Of a stretch of 64,000 nt of DNA, positions 1 to 9,879 are shown in pieces. The notes under the pieces are model-generated. The model saw nothing but the letters and a program-made list of their open reading frames with translations, had not been told where the DNA came from and did not search any database. The position numbers were made by a program, and so were the translations under genes. Position 1 is the first letter of the stretch, and each line of letters begins with the position of its first letter. Origin of the DNA: an uncultured Gammaproteobacteria bacterium (lineage in GTDB: Bacteria > Pseudomonadota > Gammaproteobacteria > Enterobacterales > Psychrobiaceae); contig CAKZQF010000101.1 of the NCBI GenBank assembly GCA_937139475.1, forward strand, positions 1 to 64,000. The letters run 5' to 3'.

Positions 1-198
1 GATGATATCGATGCGCTATTAGAAGATAATGCACCGCAAGCCGATGAAGATGGTTTAGACGCCGATGATATAGATGCATTGCTTGATAGCACCGACGTTG
101 ATGATATCGATGCGCTATTAGAAGATAATGCACCGCAAGCCGATGAAGATGGTTTAGACGCCGATGATATAGATGCTTTGCTTGATAGCACCGATGTT
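1..198 (+). repeat. Two 99-bp tandem repeats inside fimV
   Basis: Bases 1-99 and 100-198 are identical except at two positions (78/177 and 96/195). Each unit encodes 33 residues with two DDIDALL motifs. A diverged third unit starts at 199. The frame is kept, so copy number can change without breaking the gene. More copies may lie upstream of the window. Confidence 0.95.
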
Positions 199-1341
199 GA
201 TGATATCGATGAGCTGCTGGAAGAGAATTCCAAATCAGATACTGACGATGCGTTAGCACCGGAAGATGTAGATGCGCTGCTTGAAGATACTGAACTTGCA
301 GCAGAGTTCGATAATGCCGCCGAAGCTATCGCATTAGATGATATCGATGCATTACTAGAGGAAACAGAGTTAGTACAGGAGGCTGACTTTGCCACTGACT
401 CCATCGATGCTGACGACATTGAAGCATTACTAGAAGAAACAGAACTTGTACAAGAAACTGATCATGCGGCAGATACAATTGATTTAGAAGACATCGATGC
501 CTTATTGGCAGAAACAGAATTAGACGCTACGCAAAGCGATGTAGAGTCGATCCTATTGCAAGAGCCAGCAGCAGAAACACCACCGTTGGACGCCGATGAA
601 ATCGAAGCTTTGCTTGCTGATTCAGATGTTTCGCCACAAACAGATGCCGCTGAACGAGCAGCAAGGGATGAACTTTACAACAAAGACAAAGTTGACCAAC
701 CCTATCTAATCACGACCGAATACGATTCATTAGGTGTAGAGGCAAGCGAAGAGGCTCAGCATTTAGTTGATGCGTTGGATGCAATGACAGCGCCCAGCGC
801 AGACGCACCAACCAATTTAGATGCGCAACTTAACGAGCTTGATAGCTTTTTAACGCAAGACGAGCCACCGCTAGTTGAGGATTCCGAACTTTCAGATTCG
901 ATGGCGGAGTTTGATGAAAGCCAAATCATCGATAATGAGCAAAATGAATCCAGCTTGGAGTTAAGCCCCGCTGACGGTTTATTGGATGCGTCTGAGGCTG
1001 AACTCACTGAGCAGCTAGAGAAATTTGAACAGGAAAACAGCTTTATTGATATTGATAAGCTGCTTAATGATTCTGCTGTATCAGATGAGAGTGTTGAACC
1101 GTATAAAGATGTTGACTTGGATACTGGGCTTGCAGAATTCCCTGAGGTTCTGCCAACGGGGGAGCCAGTTGATGTCGATGATGATCCGAATAACAGTGCC
1201 AAGAAACTGGATTTGGCAAGAGCCTATTTAGAAATAGAGGACGAAGACAGCGCCTTAGAGATCCTTGAGTTTGTAAGAGATAATGGCGACGCAAAGCAAC
1301 AGAAAGAAGCAAATCGCTTATTAAGTAAATTAAAAGGTTAA
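1..1341 (+). CDS. fimV: FimV/HubP family polar landmark protein, C-terminal part (5' end outside window)
   Basis: The reading frame is open from base 1, so the N-terminal LysM and membrane parts lie outside the window. What is seen is a very acidic cytoplasmic region. Its first 210 residues contain ten copies of a short motif of the form DDIDALL. The last 50 residues form the FimV C-terminal domain, a TPR-like helix pair beginning KKLDLARAYLEIEDEDSALE. FimV/HubP proteins organise the cell pole (type IV pili, chemotaxis arrays, flagellar placement, chromosome origin). The position directly upstream of truA is the usual one for fimV in Alteromonadales. The repeat part is low-complexity, so only the C-terminal domain and the synteny support the name. 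Confidence 0.85.
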   Translation, partial: DDIDALLEDNAPQADEDGLDADDIDALLDSTDVDDIDALLEDNAPQADEDGLDADDIDALLDSTDVDDIDELLEENSKSDTDDALAPEDVDALLEDTELAAEFDNAAEAIALDDIDALLEETELVQEADFATDSIDADDIEALLEETELVQETDHAADTIDLEDIDALLAETELDATQSDVESILLQEPAAETPPLDADEIEALLADSDVSPQTDAAERAARDELYNKDKVDQPYLITTEYDSLGVEASEEAQHLVDALDAMTAPSADAPTNLDAQLNELDSFLTQDEPPLVEDSELSDSMAEFDESQIIDNEQNESSLELSPADGLLDASEAELTEQLEKFEQENSFIDIDKLLNDSAVSDESVEPYKDVDLDTGLAEFPEVLPTGEPVDVDDDPNNSAKKLDLARAYLEIEDEDSALEILEFVRDNGDAKQQKEANRLLSKLKG

Positions 1342-1415
1342 TCGGCAATTTTTTACTATTATCATCTGCATAATTTGGCGATAATACGTTTTTTTAATTT
1401 TGGTGGTTTGGGTTT

Positions 1416-2201
1416 ATGCGCATTGCATTAGGTGTTGAGTATGATGGCTCGGCGTATTACGGATGGCAGCGACAGAAGGATGTTGTTTCTGTTCAAGGAG
1501 TATTAGAGAAGGCGCTGTCTAAGCTTGCTAATGAACCAATAACGGTGCAATGCGCTGGCCGGACTGACTGTGGCGTCCATGGTACCGGGCAAGTCGTTCA
1601 TTTTGACACCCAAGCTATTCGCAATGACCGTGGCTGGACTCTTGGCTTAAACTCTTATTTGCCCGACGATATATCAATTCGCTGGGTAAAAACTGTTCCA
1701 GACGAGTTCCACGCACGCTTTAGTGCTACTGCTAGACGCTATCGTTATATCATTTGCAACACGCCGCTGCGTCCTGCAATCTTAGCCAAGGGATTGAGTC
1801 ACTACTACCAACCGCTTGATGCAGATTTAATGGCGCAAGGCGCAGAACACTTAGTTGGTATTCATGATTTTACCTCGTACCGAGCGCTACATTGTCAAGC
1901 GCACCACGCGCTAAGAGATGTGAAGCACCTAAAGGTTTCTCGCCAAGGTCAATTTATTATTATCGATATAAAAGCCAATGGCTTTTTACACCACATGGTC
2001 AGAAACATTGTTGGCACTTTGATTAAAATAGGTGAGGGCAGTGAGCCCCCAATCTTCAGTCAACAAGTCCTAAATCTTAAGGACAGAGCACAGGCACCGG
2101 CAATGGCTAAAGCCGGTGGACTCTATTTGGTAGAGGTAGATTACCCGAGTGAATTTGGTTTTCCTGCTATGCCTTGTGGACCACTATTTATTGCTGACTA
2201 A
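1416..2201 (+). CDS. truA: tRNA pseudouridine(38-40) synthase TruA
   Basis: TruA converts uridines 38-40 of the tRNA anticodon stem-loop to pseudouridine. The 261-residue protein has the family length. It starts with the typical [17 protein letters not shown] and carries the catalytic motif GRTDCGVHG, with Asp51 as the expected nucleophile. The C-terminal half has [13 protein letters not shown], a conserved TruA signature. It lies 74 bp after fimV, as in related genomes, and may be read from the same transcript. Upstream is T-rich with only a weak ribosome site (GGTGG about 10 bases before ATG). Confidence 0.97.
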   Translation: MRIALGVEYDGSAYYGWQRQKDVVSVQGVLEKALSKLANEPITVQCAGRTDCGVHGTGQVVHFDTQAIRNDRGWTLGLNSYLPDDISIRWVKTVPDEFHARFSATARRYRYIICNTPLRPAILAKGLSHYYQPLDADLMAQGAEHLVGIHDFTSYRALHCQAHHALRDVKHLKVSRQGQFIIIDIKANGFLHHMVRNIVGTLIKIGEGSEPPIFSQQVLNLKDRAQAPAMAKAGGLYLVEVDYPSEFGFPAMPCGPLFIAD

Positions 2202-2210
2202 ACCAAGAGT

Positions 2211-2244
2211 CGACTAGAAGCACATTAGAGGCTGCTCCTAGTCG
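2211..2244. terminator. Stem-loop between convergent truA and chemoreceptor genes
   Basis: CGACTAG (2211-2217) pairs with CTAGTCG (2238-2244) around a 20-base loop. It sits between two genes that converge, where termination is expected. There is no clear T-run on either side, so this is a weak call. Confidence 0.3.
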
Positions 2245-2251
2245 CTTGAGT

Positions 2252-4087
2252 TTATACCTTAAATTGTTCAATCGACGCTGAGAGTGTCGTTGCCTGCTGC
2301 GAAACTTCCTCGCTCATGTGAGAATTTTGCTGGGACGAATCAGACGTTTGTTCGGTGACATCGCGAATTGATACAACGTGCTTATTTACCTCTGCTGCCA
2401 CGGCACTTTGTTCCTCAATTGCAGCGGCAACGGAGGTGGTCATTTCAAGTATCGTTGAGACATCCTGAGTCATTGCCGTTAACATATCGCCAGTAGATGC
2501 AGCTTGCTCTGCGCTTATCTTGCCTTGTTCGCGACATTGTGCCATTAACACTACGATTTCTGAGGTTCGTGATTGGAATTGCGCGATGATAGCTTCTATT
2601 TCTTGCGTTGAATCCTGGGTTTTGCTGGCCAAGGAACGAACCTCATCAGCCACAACCGCAAAGCCACGTCCTTGTTCTCCGGCTCGAGCAGCTTCTATCG
2701 CAGCGTTGAGCGCCAAAAGGTTGGTTTGCTCTGCAATACCGCGAATGACATCCACTACCGAACCGATACTCTGGCTATCCGCTTCAAGCATATTCACTTC
2801 ATTTTGTGAGTTTAATAGATTGTCGGATAGTTGATTGATTTGAGAAATGGTACTGTCAACACCCGCTTTTCCTTGCTGAGCATTTTGATTTGTGACATCG
2901 GCTTTAGTCGCTGTGTCTGAGGTATTGGCGGCGATTTCATCAATAGTTGCTACCATTTCGGTGACTGCTGTTGCCACCATGTCAGTTTCAACCATTTGGC
3001 TTTGTACACCGCTGCTGGTTAGCGAAACATTTTTGGCGAGACTGTCGGTAGCACCATTTAGGGTGACTACCGATTGGTCTACTTCAACGATCAACGACTG
3101 AAACTGCTTAACCATTTCATTGAAATGCTCCGCCATTTGGCTTATTTCATCGTTATTATTTACATCTGCTCGTAGCGTAAGGTTCTTGTCCCGGCCAATG
3201 GTGATCATGAGTTCGCGCAAGTTATTTATCGGGGTTAGAATACTGCGTGATGTCATTATTGATGCAACAATGCTGACTAAGAAAATAACAACGAAAAATA
3301 CAATACTGGTATTAATGACGTTGCTAGAACTCTCTGCAATCTTTTGTTGATTGGTTTGGATAATCCGCTCCAATAGCGTTTCGGTCTGGTGAACCGTAGC
3401 GCGCATCTCACCAAGCAATCCTTCATTTGCTGTTAATCCAAACGCGATATAGGCATCACTGAGCTGCTTGAAACCATCCTTATACTGGGTGAATAATTTA
3501 CGTGTTTGCGCATCCGCCTGGTTTAGGGGGGTAGAAGCGATGAGCTGATTGAAATCTGCGACGTATTTGCTTTCTTTACGCAGGAAGAAATCTTTTTCTG
3601 TGCGGCGTAATAGTAATAAGTGATTAATATCTTTTAGGTTGTTCGCTGCGATGCGTTGCTCTAAGAGATGTGCTGTATCTCTTAATTGGCCTGTTAAGCC
3701 GCTTGTTTTGTCAAAGCCAATAAGCTTTTGTAGTGCACCTAGTCGGTCAAATTTGCGCCGGTATTCGCCAATGACCTGATCAAATGCTTCAATGTCAGTG
3801 ACAGGCAATTCAAAGGCGTTAAATATCTGTTTTAAATGGGCAGAGTCTTGGTTTAGGAGGTCAGCGCGCTTGGTAAAACGTGCAAGATATTTCGGATCTT
3901 TACGTGCAAGGAAGTCTTTCTCGTGCTTACGTAGCTCTAATACGTCTTTGTCCATTTGCGCCGCGACCGTGACGCCTTCCATTAAGGTACTATTTGTACT
4001 TAGGCTATAAGTTTGAAGTAACACCATCAAGCTAAGGCTAACGATTAACAATCCTGTGCTAAGTGCCAATTTATGTTTAATTTGCAT
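2252..4087 (-). CDS. Methyl-accepting chemotaxis protein with HBM-type sensor domain
   Basis: A transmembrane chemoreceptor of 611 residues. TM1 is at about 8-29, a periplasmic all-helical region at 30-255, TM2 at 257-279, HAMP at about 281-334, then the long cytoplasmic coiled coil. The signalling tip reads [20 protein letters not shown], the near-invariant CheA/CheW contact region. The periplasmic part holds two similar helices, each with R-x(2)-EKDF[LF]-x-RK (about 53-62 and 162-171). This fits the helical bimodular (HBM) family known from McpS, which binds organic acids; the ligand here is unknown. No C-terminal CheR/CheB-docking pentapeptide is visible. It is downstream of the pta operon but separated by a strong terminator, so it is probably expressed on its own. 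Confidence 0.95.
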   Translation of the reverse strand: MQIKHKLALSTGLLIVSLSLMVLLQTYSLSTNSTLMEGVTVAAQMDKDVLELRKHEKDFLARKDPKYLARFTKRADLLNQDSAHLKQIFNAFELPVTDIEAFDQVIGEYRRKFDRLGALQKLIGFDKTSGLTGQLRDTAHLLEQRIAANNLKDINHLLLLRRTEKDFFLRKESKYVADFNQLIASTPLNQADAQTRKLFTQYKDGFKQLSDAYIAFGLTANEGLLGEMRATVHQTETLLERIIQTNQQKIAESSSNVINTSIVFFVVIFLVSIVASIMTSRSILTPINNLRELMITIGRDKNLTLRADVNNNDEISQMAEHFNEMVKQFQSLIVEVDQSVVTLNGATDSLAKNVSLTSSGVQSQMVETDMVATAVTEMVATIDEIAANTSDTATKADVTNQNAQQGKAGVDSTISQINQLSDNLLNSQNEVNMLEADSQSIGSVVDVIRGIAEQTNLLALNAAIEAARAGEQGRGFAVVADEVRSLASKTQDSTQEIEAIIAQFQSRTSEIVVLMAQCREQGKISAEQAASTGDMLTAMTQDVSTILEMTTSVAAAIEEQSAVAAEVNKHVVSIRDVTEQTSDSSQQNSHMSEEVSQQATTLSASIEQFKV

Positions 4088-4193
4088 AATACTCTCAGAA
4101 AAAAAATACGTCTCAAACGTACTTTAAATAATAACGTCCATTACCATTTCGTCCATGAATATTAAATGCTTAGCCCTGCGTTTAATAAAATGA

Positions 4194-4227
4194 AAATAGG
4201 ACAAAGTAATGTCACTTTGTCCTATTT
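4194..4227 (-). terminator. Rho-independent terminator of the ackA-pta-lipoprotein operon
   Basis: A perfect 14-bp stem (4194-4207 with 4214-4227) closes a 6-base loop. On the minus strand it is followed by a T-rich stretch (TTTCATTTTATT). It lies 24 bases past the lipoprotein stop codon and upstream of the chemoreceptor start. Confidence 0.85.
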
Positions 4228-4250
4228 ATCAGTGTAGCCAGAATGACTCG

Positions 4251-4697
4251 CTACGACTTGCTGACTTTCGCTACTTTCCAACGATTATCTTGCCAAGTAA
4301 GCGTTAAAAAGCGATCGTCTGCGACAATGCCGCCTTCACGCTCACCACGAATGTGGAGTTCCACTTTAGTGTCTTTTTTGGACTTTCTAAAAAAGTCTCC
4401 ACCTACATCGGTAATTTGAATCGTTGCGGCATCCAGGCGCAAACTCATTAAATGGCGTTGAATACTCTTAATACTGCGATAATGTGAAGCCAGCTTTGCC
4501 AGCTTATCGGTCGAGTGTCCCTTGATAAGCTCAAGATCTTTTTTGTTATAGACAGCGTCAACAAATTCAAATGCAATTTCTTCGGGCATTTTCTTTGAAT
4601 TGTCATCGCCACCACCACAAGAAATAATAGTGATACTTGCTAGCATAATGAAAAGTGTTTTAAAGCCGTTACGGTATTTGTTCTTTCTATTGTTCAC
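4251..4697 (-). CDS. Small putative lipoprotein (DUF4878-like), translationally coupled to pta
   Basis: Reading from GTG at 4697 gives 148 residues. A basic N-terminus ([12 protein letters not shown]) and a short hydrophobic stretch are followed by a lipobox-like IISC and GGGDD, typical of a lipoprotein signal. The mature part ([19 protein letters not shown]... to [13 protein letters not shown]) has the size and layout of DUF4878/NTF2-like lipoproteins. The GTG start overlaps the last 11 bases of pta, suggesting translational coupling. An ATG at 4754 in the same frame would bury the signal peptide behind 19 extra residues, so I prefer GTG. Function is unknown. Confidence 0.75.
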   Translation of the reverse strand: MNNRKNKYRNGFKTLFIMLASITIISCGGGDDNSKKMPEEIAFEFVDAVYNKKDLELIKGHSTDKLAKLASHYRSIKSIQRHLMSLRLDAATIQITDVGGDFFRKSKKDTKVELHIRGEREGGIVADDRFLTLTWQDNRWKVAKVSKS

Positions 4698-6831
4698 GAT
4701 CTTGAGCCTGTTTGCTTTGGATTGCAGTAAGAGCGATAGTGTATACGATATCATCCACTAATGCACCGCGAGAAAGATCATTTACTGGCTTACGCATACC
4801 TTGAAGCATAGGCCCGATACTGATTAGGTCTGCGCTTCGTTGCACCGCTTTGTAAGTGGTGTTACCAGTGTTTAGATCCGGAAAAATAAATACGTTTGCT
4901 TGGCCGGCGACAGGACTATTAGGCGCCTTACTTTTGGCGACGTTTTTCATCACCGCCGCATCGTATTGTAACGGTCCGTCAATGATAAGGTCAGGGCGTC
5001 GTTCTTGTGCTAGTTTTGTTGCTTCGCGTACTTTATCGACATCACTGCCTGTGCCCGAGGTGCCGGTAGAGTAACTGATCATTGCCACCTTCGGTGAAAT
5101 GCCAAACGCTAACGCTGAATCGGCCGATTGGATAGCTATTTCTGCCAGTTGCTGGGCACTTGGATCCGGGTTGATTGCACAATCACCATAAACCAGCACT
5201 TGGTCTGGTAGCAACATGAAGAACACTGATGAAACCAGACTAGAACCAGGTGCTGTCTTAACTAGCTGTAATGGCGGTCTGATAGTGTTTGCCGTGGTGT
5301 GAATAGCGCCCGAAACCAGGCCATCTACTTCACCTTGAGCTAACATCATGGTGCCTAAAACGACATTGTCTTCAAGCTGCTCCAGGGCAACGATATCAGT
5401 CAGCCCTTTATGCTCACGAAGTTTCACCATCGGTGCTACGTATTGTTCTCGTACGAGTTCAGGGTCAAGAATAGTAACCCCGGCACCAAGTTCTACGCCT
5501 TGTTGTTTTGCTGTTAATTCAATAGTTTGCGGATTACCAAGCAAAATACAATGTGCAATATTACGCTGGGCACAGATGGTAGCCGCTTTAATCGTACGAG
5601 GTTCTTCGCCTTCAGGCAGCACGACTGATTTTGCCGCTTTGCGTGCCATTTCTGTTAGTTGATAACGGAAGGCCGCAGGAGAAAGGCGGCGCTTTCTACC
5701 GCTTGCTTTGCTAAGCGAATTTATCCAGTGCTTATCGATATGACTTGCCATAAATTCCTGAACTTTACTAATTCTACCAGCGTCATCTTCTGGTACTTCA
5801 TGGTTAAAGCTTTGTAGGTCAATAGAGGTTTGCCAGGTGTTGGTTTCCACCAATAAAATAGGCAGCCCGGTATCCATCGCTTGTTGGCATAATTTTAACA
5901 CCGGTGGTTCTGGTTCATAGCCGTTGGTCAATAGCAGTGCGCCAATCTTAACGCCATTCATCGCCGCTAGGCAGGCGGCAACAATAACATCACTACGATC
6001 GCCTGAAGCGACGAGTAATTTGTCGGCACCAAAGTTTTCAACCATGTTGGGAATACTGCGTGCACAAAAGCTTATACTGCGTAATCGTCTGGTGTCTGTT
6101 TCCCCATGATTAATCAGTTTTGCTTTAAGGTGTGCGGCCAAATCGCTTACCCGCGGTGCTGTAATTGATTCGTTCCATGGAATGTAACCCAAGACCCGAA
6201 TAGGGCTGCGACCAAATAGCTGGAAAACTTCCATCTGGTTTTTATTGCTGGTTTTTGAGGTGCCAGCTAAATCAGGACGAATCACACCATTCTCATCTAT
6301 TGGTGCGTTAATTTGGTTAACAATACAGCCCAGGATCATTTCTGAATCTGTACCACCAAAGCTTTGGCAAGCAATCTCCAATCGTTCCTTTTGCTGTACG
6401 GCACTATCTGCCCCTGGCGAGGTGACAAAAATTACTTCAGCATCTAGTGCTTTTGCAATTTGGTTATTCAATCGCGCCGAATATTGCTGCTTACGCGTCG
6501 GGACGAGCCCTTCAATGACAAGGACATCATTGCCAGTAAGCGCCTCGTTGGCACGTTCTACGATTTCCTCTAGCAAGGTATCTGCTTTGTCGCTGCTCAC
6601 TAAATTTGCGACATATCCTTGCGTAAAAGATAAAGGTGGCTTGATATTGGGGTTTTGTCCAATGATCGCTGACGATCGTTCCGGGCCGTTATCGCCGTGG
6701 CTTGGCTGTGCCACAGGTTTGAAAAAGTTTACTTTAGTACCATGTCTTTCCAGCGCATGGACAATGCCCATACTTACCGATGTAAGTCCAACGCCGAAGC
6801 CTACTGGCACTAACATAATGGTTCTTGCCAT
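4687..6831 (-). CDS. pta: Phosphate acetyltransferase
   Basis: Pta interconverts acetyl-CoA and acetyl phosphate in the cytosol. At 714 residues this is the long three-part enzyme: an N-terminal P-loop-like domain (starts [20 protein letters not shown]), a central DRTGG regulatory domain (about 215-330), and the C-terminal catalytic PTA domain (from about 390, with [15 protein letters not shown] and GPLQYDAAV). The start is 2 bp past the ackA stop, so the two are one operon and their products make the Pta-AckA acetate pathway. The 3' end overlaps the start of the lipoprotein gene. Confidence 0.98.
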   Translation of the reverse strand: MARTIMLVPVGFGVGLTSVSMGIVHALERHGTKVNFFKPVAQPSHGDNGPERSSAIIGQNPNIKPPLSFTQGYVANLVSSDKADTLLEEIVERANEALTGNDVLVIEGLVPTRKQQYSARLNNQIAKALDAEVIFVTSPGADSAVQQKERLEIACQSFGGTDSEMILGCIVNQINAPIDENGVIRPDLAGTSKTSNKNQMEVFQLFGRSPIRVLGYIPWNESITAPRVSDLAAHLKAKLINHGETDTRRLRSISFCARSIPNMVENFGADKLLVASGDRSDVIVAACLAAMNGVKIGALLLTNGYEPEPPVLKLCQQAMDTGLPILLVETNTWQTSIDLQSFNHEVPEDDAGRISKVQEFMASHIDKHWINSLSKASGRKRRLSPAAFRYQLTEMARKAAKSVVLPEGEEPRTIKAATICAQRNIAHCILLGNPQTIELTAKQQGVELGAGVTILDPELVREQYVAPMVKLREHKGLTDIVALEQLEDNVVLGTMMLAQGEVDGLVSGAIHTTANTIRPPLQLVKTAPGSSLVSSVFFMLLPDQVLVYGDCAINPDPSAQQLAEIAIQSADSALAFGISPKVAMISYSTGTSGTGSDVDKVREATKLAQERRPDLIIDGPLQYDAAVMKNVAKSKAPNSPVAGQANVFIFPDLNTGNTTYKAVQRSADLISIGPMLQGMRKPVNDLSRGALVDDIVYTIALTAIQSKQAQDREQ

Positions 6832-6833
6832 GA

Positions 6834-8036
6834 TTATTGCTCCAAATTATTTGTGATACGAATGGCATCTTGCGCGATGACTAATTCTTCATTTGTTGGG
6901 ATAACCAGTGCTTTGGGCCCATCTTCGTGCGTGATTTGGCCACTTTGACCAAACCGTGCTGCTTTGTTTGCGCTATGGTCAACGCTAAATCCGAAAATGG
7001 TTAATTGTGCTAAAACCTTGGCGCGAATCGTATCTGAATTTTCACCGATGCCGCCAGTAAATACTAATGCGTCCAAGCGGCCTAGCGGCACAGTATATGA
7101 AGCAATATATTTTGCTAAACGATAACAAAAAACATCAAGCGCAAGTTGTGCTCCCACATGGCCTTGCGCAGCGTTCTCTTCTATCACTCTACAGTCGTTG
7201 GATAGTTGCGAAAGGCCCAACAAACCGCCTTCTTTGTTTAATGTATTGGTAACTTGCTGCTCACTGTAGCCTAATTGGTCCATTAGAAATGTCGGTATGG
7301 CAGGATCGATGTCCCCGCAACGAGTGCCCATTACCAGCCCCTCAAGTGGAGTGAGGCCCATGCTTGTATCGACACTCTTACCGTTTTTTATCGCGGTAAT
7401 ACTTGCGCCATTACCGAGGTGAGCGCTGATAATATTTAAATCTTCCACCGGCTTATTTAACACTTTTGCCGCTTCTGAGGTGATATAAAAATGGCTGGTA
7501 CCGTGAAATCCGTAACGACGAATACCATGCTCTTTATACAGCGCGTAAGGCAGCGGATATAAATAAGCTCGTGCTGGCATCGACTGGTGAAAGGCAGTGT
7601 CAAAAACAGCGACTTGAGGTAAATCAGTAAATACTTTTTGGCAAGCTTTAATGCCAACGATATTGGCAGGATTATGCAGTGGTGCCAAGTCTGAGACCTG
7701 CTCCATTTGCGCCATTACCTCGTCATTGATTAAGACCGATTGGGTAAATCGTTCGCCGCCGTGTACGACGCGGTGGCCAATTGCAATAATGTGCTGGCCT
7801 AGCGCTAATTCGCTGAGCTGGTTAACCAGCTCACTAATTGCTAATGCGTGAGTTGCTTGGGGGGCAAGTGCTGTCTTGCGTTTTTCTCCTTGGTATTTTA
7901 CTTGGAGAAAAGGTTGCGCAGAACCGAGAGAGTCAGCTAATCCTGACAAGATTTGTTGCTGGCTTTGGCTATCAATAAGTGCAAACTTAAGTGAAGAACT
8001 ACCGCAATTTAAGACAAAAACCAATTTATTGGACAT
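6834..8036 (-). CDS. ackA: Acetate kinase
   Basis: AckA transfers phosphate between acetyl phosphate and ADP/ATP, making acetate and ATP during overflow metabolism or activating acetate in reverse. The 400-residue length is normal. The ASKHA-fold signatures are present: [11 protein letters not shown] at the N-terminus, [10 protein letters not shown], the [11 protein letters not shown] loop, and [10 protein letters not shown] near the C-terminus. It is the first gene of ackA-pta. The promoter must lie in 8037-8315, which it shares with the divergent yfbV; I could not assign it with confidence. Confidence 0.98.
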   Translation of the reverse strand: MSNKLVFVLNCGSSSLKFALIDSQSQQQILSGLADSLGSAQPFLQVKYQGEKRKTALAPQATHALAISELVNQLSELALGQHIIAIGHRVVHGGERFTQSVLINDEVMAQMEQVSDLAPLHNPANIVGIKACQKVFTDLPQVAVFDTAFHQSMPARAYLYPLPYALYKEHGIRRYGFHGTSHFYITSEAAKVLNKPVEDLNIISAHLGNGASITAIKNGKSVDTSMGLTPLEGLVMGTRCGDIDPAIPTFLMDQLGYSEQQVTNTLNKEGGLLGLSQLSNDCRVIEENAAQGHVGAQLALDVFCYRLAKYIASYTVPLGRLDALVFTGGIGENSDTIRAKVLAQLTIFGFSVDHSANKAARFGQSGQITHEDGPKALVIPTNEELVIAQDAIRITNNLEQ

Positions 8037-8315
8037 GTTTATTCCGTTGAAGAGCTAAATACTTAACGTGTGTGACGCTGTCTGCGTTTGCACACGAATT
8101 CACTACTTTATTATTGGCAAATATGGCAATCATGCTAAATTGTCTCTACAATAATAATAGGGTACTAAAAGTGCCGACCGCTAAATAAAGTAACAGCAGT
8201 ATTATACTATCGTCTATGGCGTTGACTAGTGGTGATGTGGCTTATTCTTATTTTATATCAATTTAGTTTTTTTCTTTTGGCGACAAGCCTTAATGATGCA
8301 GTAATAGGATTAGAC

Positions 8316-8753
8316 ATGCAGCAATTACGACAACAAATAGAGAAAGGCCAGCGTTACCTGGAATTGTGGCCAAGGCAGCGAGAACTCGCCGCAATTTTTC
8401 CCGAACCGAGAATAATTGCGTTGTGCTTATTGCTGCAAAAAACGGCGCCAATGATTGCCTGTTTAAGCTTTGTGGTTCAATTTCTATACTTTGGCCCCGA
8501 GGCCATACCTAAAGCTTTAGCGATGTCTCTGTTGGTATTAAGCATGCCTTATCAAGGATTGATCTGGTTAGGCCATCGCGCAAAACAACCACTCTCTCGT
8601 GGTCTAATAAGTTGGTGTAGTGAAGTGCGTGCACAAATGATTAATGCTGGCGTGAACGTTAAGCCCATTACAGCGAGAGCTTGTTATATGGATATGGCTC
8701 AGTTGTTAAACGATGCTTATTCGAAATTGAATAAGGCGTTTGATCTCCCTTAA
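8316..8753 (+). CDS. yfbV: UPF0208 membrane protein YfbV
   Basis: Small inner-membrane protein of the YfbV/DUF412 family, linked in E. coli to chromosome organisation near Ter. Recognised from RGQ-Y-WP-like GQRYLELWP, the central pair of membrane segments, and SMPYQGLIWLGHRA, which matches LSLPMQGLWWLGKR of E. coli YfbV. It is divergent from ackA, as in enterics. I chose ATG 8316 (145 residues, preceded by AGGAT) because E. coli YfbV is about 151 residues. An upstream in-frame start at 8229 would add 29 hydrophobic residues not found in the family. Confidence 0.9.
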   Translation: MQQLRQQIEKGQRYLELWPRQRELAAIFPEPRIIALCLLLQKTAPMIACLSFVVQFLYFGPEAIPKALAMSLLVLSMPYQGLIWLGHRAKQPLSRGLISWCSEVRAQMINAGVNVKPITARACYMDMAQLLNDAYSKLNKAFDLP

Positions 8754-8806
8754 TCCCTTCTAACTTTTATCACTCATTATTTTTCAAATCGGAAAACTAG
8801 TCATTT

Positions 8807-9877
8807 ATGAAATACCTAGAGGTTAGTGCAGGCAAAACTGCGCTGCGTACGTTGCAAGCTGAGGGCTTTACTCAAGAGCGTTTCTGCGCAGTGTTAGGAG
8901 CTAGTGGCGGCCCTAAATGGTTCACCCTGTTTGGCCTTGATCGGTACTTGTTTGGGGAGTTCTTTAACAATAGAACTAAGCCGTTACATCTCATTGGCTC
9001 GTCAGCAGGCGCTTTTCGCTTTGCAGCGCTTGCACAAAAAGATCCGGTAGCTGCAATAGAGCGACTGGCCAATCACTATTCACGGATAACTTATAGCAAG
9101 AAACCTACACTTGATGAAATTTCCACAAAAGGTGAAGCCATGGTGGATGTTGTGCTTGGCCAGCACGGCGCAACTGAAATCATCGCTAATGCGAAGATCC
9201 ATCCACACTTTATAACTGCCCAAACCAAGGGATTCTTAGCTTTTGAGCAAAAGCTGCTGCAATTTGCCGGCTTGACTAAAAGTTATTTGCTAAATCGAAT
9301 AAACCGCCGCTACCTTGCGAAACAGTATGAGCGGGTTATGTTTACGCCTGTCGTAGGGCAATTGCAATTGTCTGATCCTGCTCAGATTAGTACCCATGAG
9401 GTTTTGCTAACTCACACCAACCTAGCTGACGCGTTGTTGGCCTCAGGCGCTATTCCGCTGTTGCTTAGGGGGATCAGGGACATCGAAGGGGCGCCAAATG
9501 GCACGTACCGCGACGGCGGTATTATCGATTACCATTTCGACCTTAACCTAAGCGTAAAAGATCAGACTAACGGCTTAGTATTGTTTCCTCACTTTAATTC
9601 TAAGCCTCGTGCAGGTTGGTTCGACAAGAAATTAAAACGGACACCACTGTCATCGAGTTATGACAATGTTGTTATGTTATCGCCAACAAAAGAGTTTATA
9701 ACGGAATTACCTTTTGGAAAAATCCCAGATAGGGAAGATTTTACAGCTCTACCGGCGGATGTTCGCTTTGAATATTGGGATAAAGTACTTTCGCTAAGCT
9801 CATTGCTCGCCGATGATCTTTCATCGCTAATCGAGGATCAAACATTAGACTTAATAAAACCACTAGAGCTTAACTAA
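8807..9877 (+). CDS. Patatin-like phospholipase family protein
   Basis: Probable cytosolic lipid acyl hydrolase of 356 residues. The patatin catalytic dyad can be read directly: the nucleophile elbow GSSAG with Ser66, and the DGG motif with Asp236 (YRDGGIID). The glycine-rich oxyanion-hole loop is GASGGPKW (31-38). No signal peptide or membrane segment is seen. The substrate cannot be told from sequence. It ends 2 bp before the convergent rlmA stop, leaving no room for a separate terminator. Confidence 0.88.
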   Translation: MKYLEVSAGKTALRTLQAEGFTQERFCAVLGASGGPKWFTLFGLDRYLFGEFFNNRTKPLHLIGSSAGAFRFAALAQKDPVAAIERLANHYSRITYSKKPTLDEISTKGEAMVDVVLGQHGATEIIANAKIHPHFITAQTKGFLAFEQKLLQFAGLTKSYLLNRINRRYLAKQYERVMFTPVVGQLQLSDPAQISTHEVLLTHTNLADALLASGAIPLLLRGIRDIEGAPNGTYRDGGIIDYHFDLNLSVKDQTNGLVLFPHFNSKPRAGWFDKKLKRTPLSSSYDNVVMLSPTKEFITELPFGKIPDREDFTALPADVRFEYWDKVLSLSSLLADDLSSLIEDQTLDLIKPLELN

Positions 9878-9879
9878 CC

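Noticed and set aside
1-198. Regular repeats that might suggest a CRISPR array
   Set aside because: The units are directly adjacent with no spacers and encode in-frame protein repeats.
6245-6856. A 203-codon plus-strand frame opposite pta
   Set aside because: It lies wholly antisense to the conserved pta gene, has Ser/Pro-rich composition typical of antisense shadow frames, and shows no recognisable domain.
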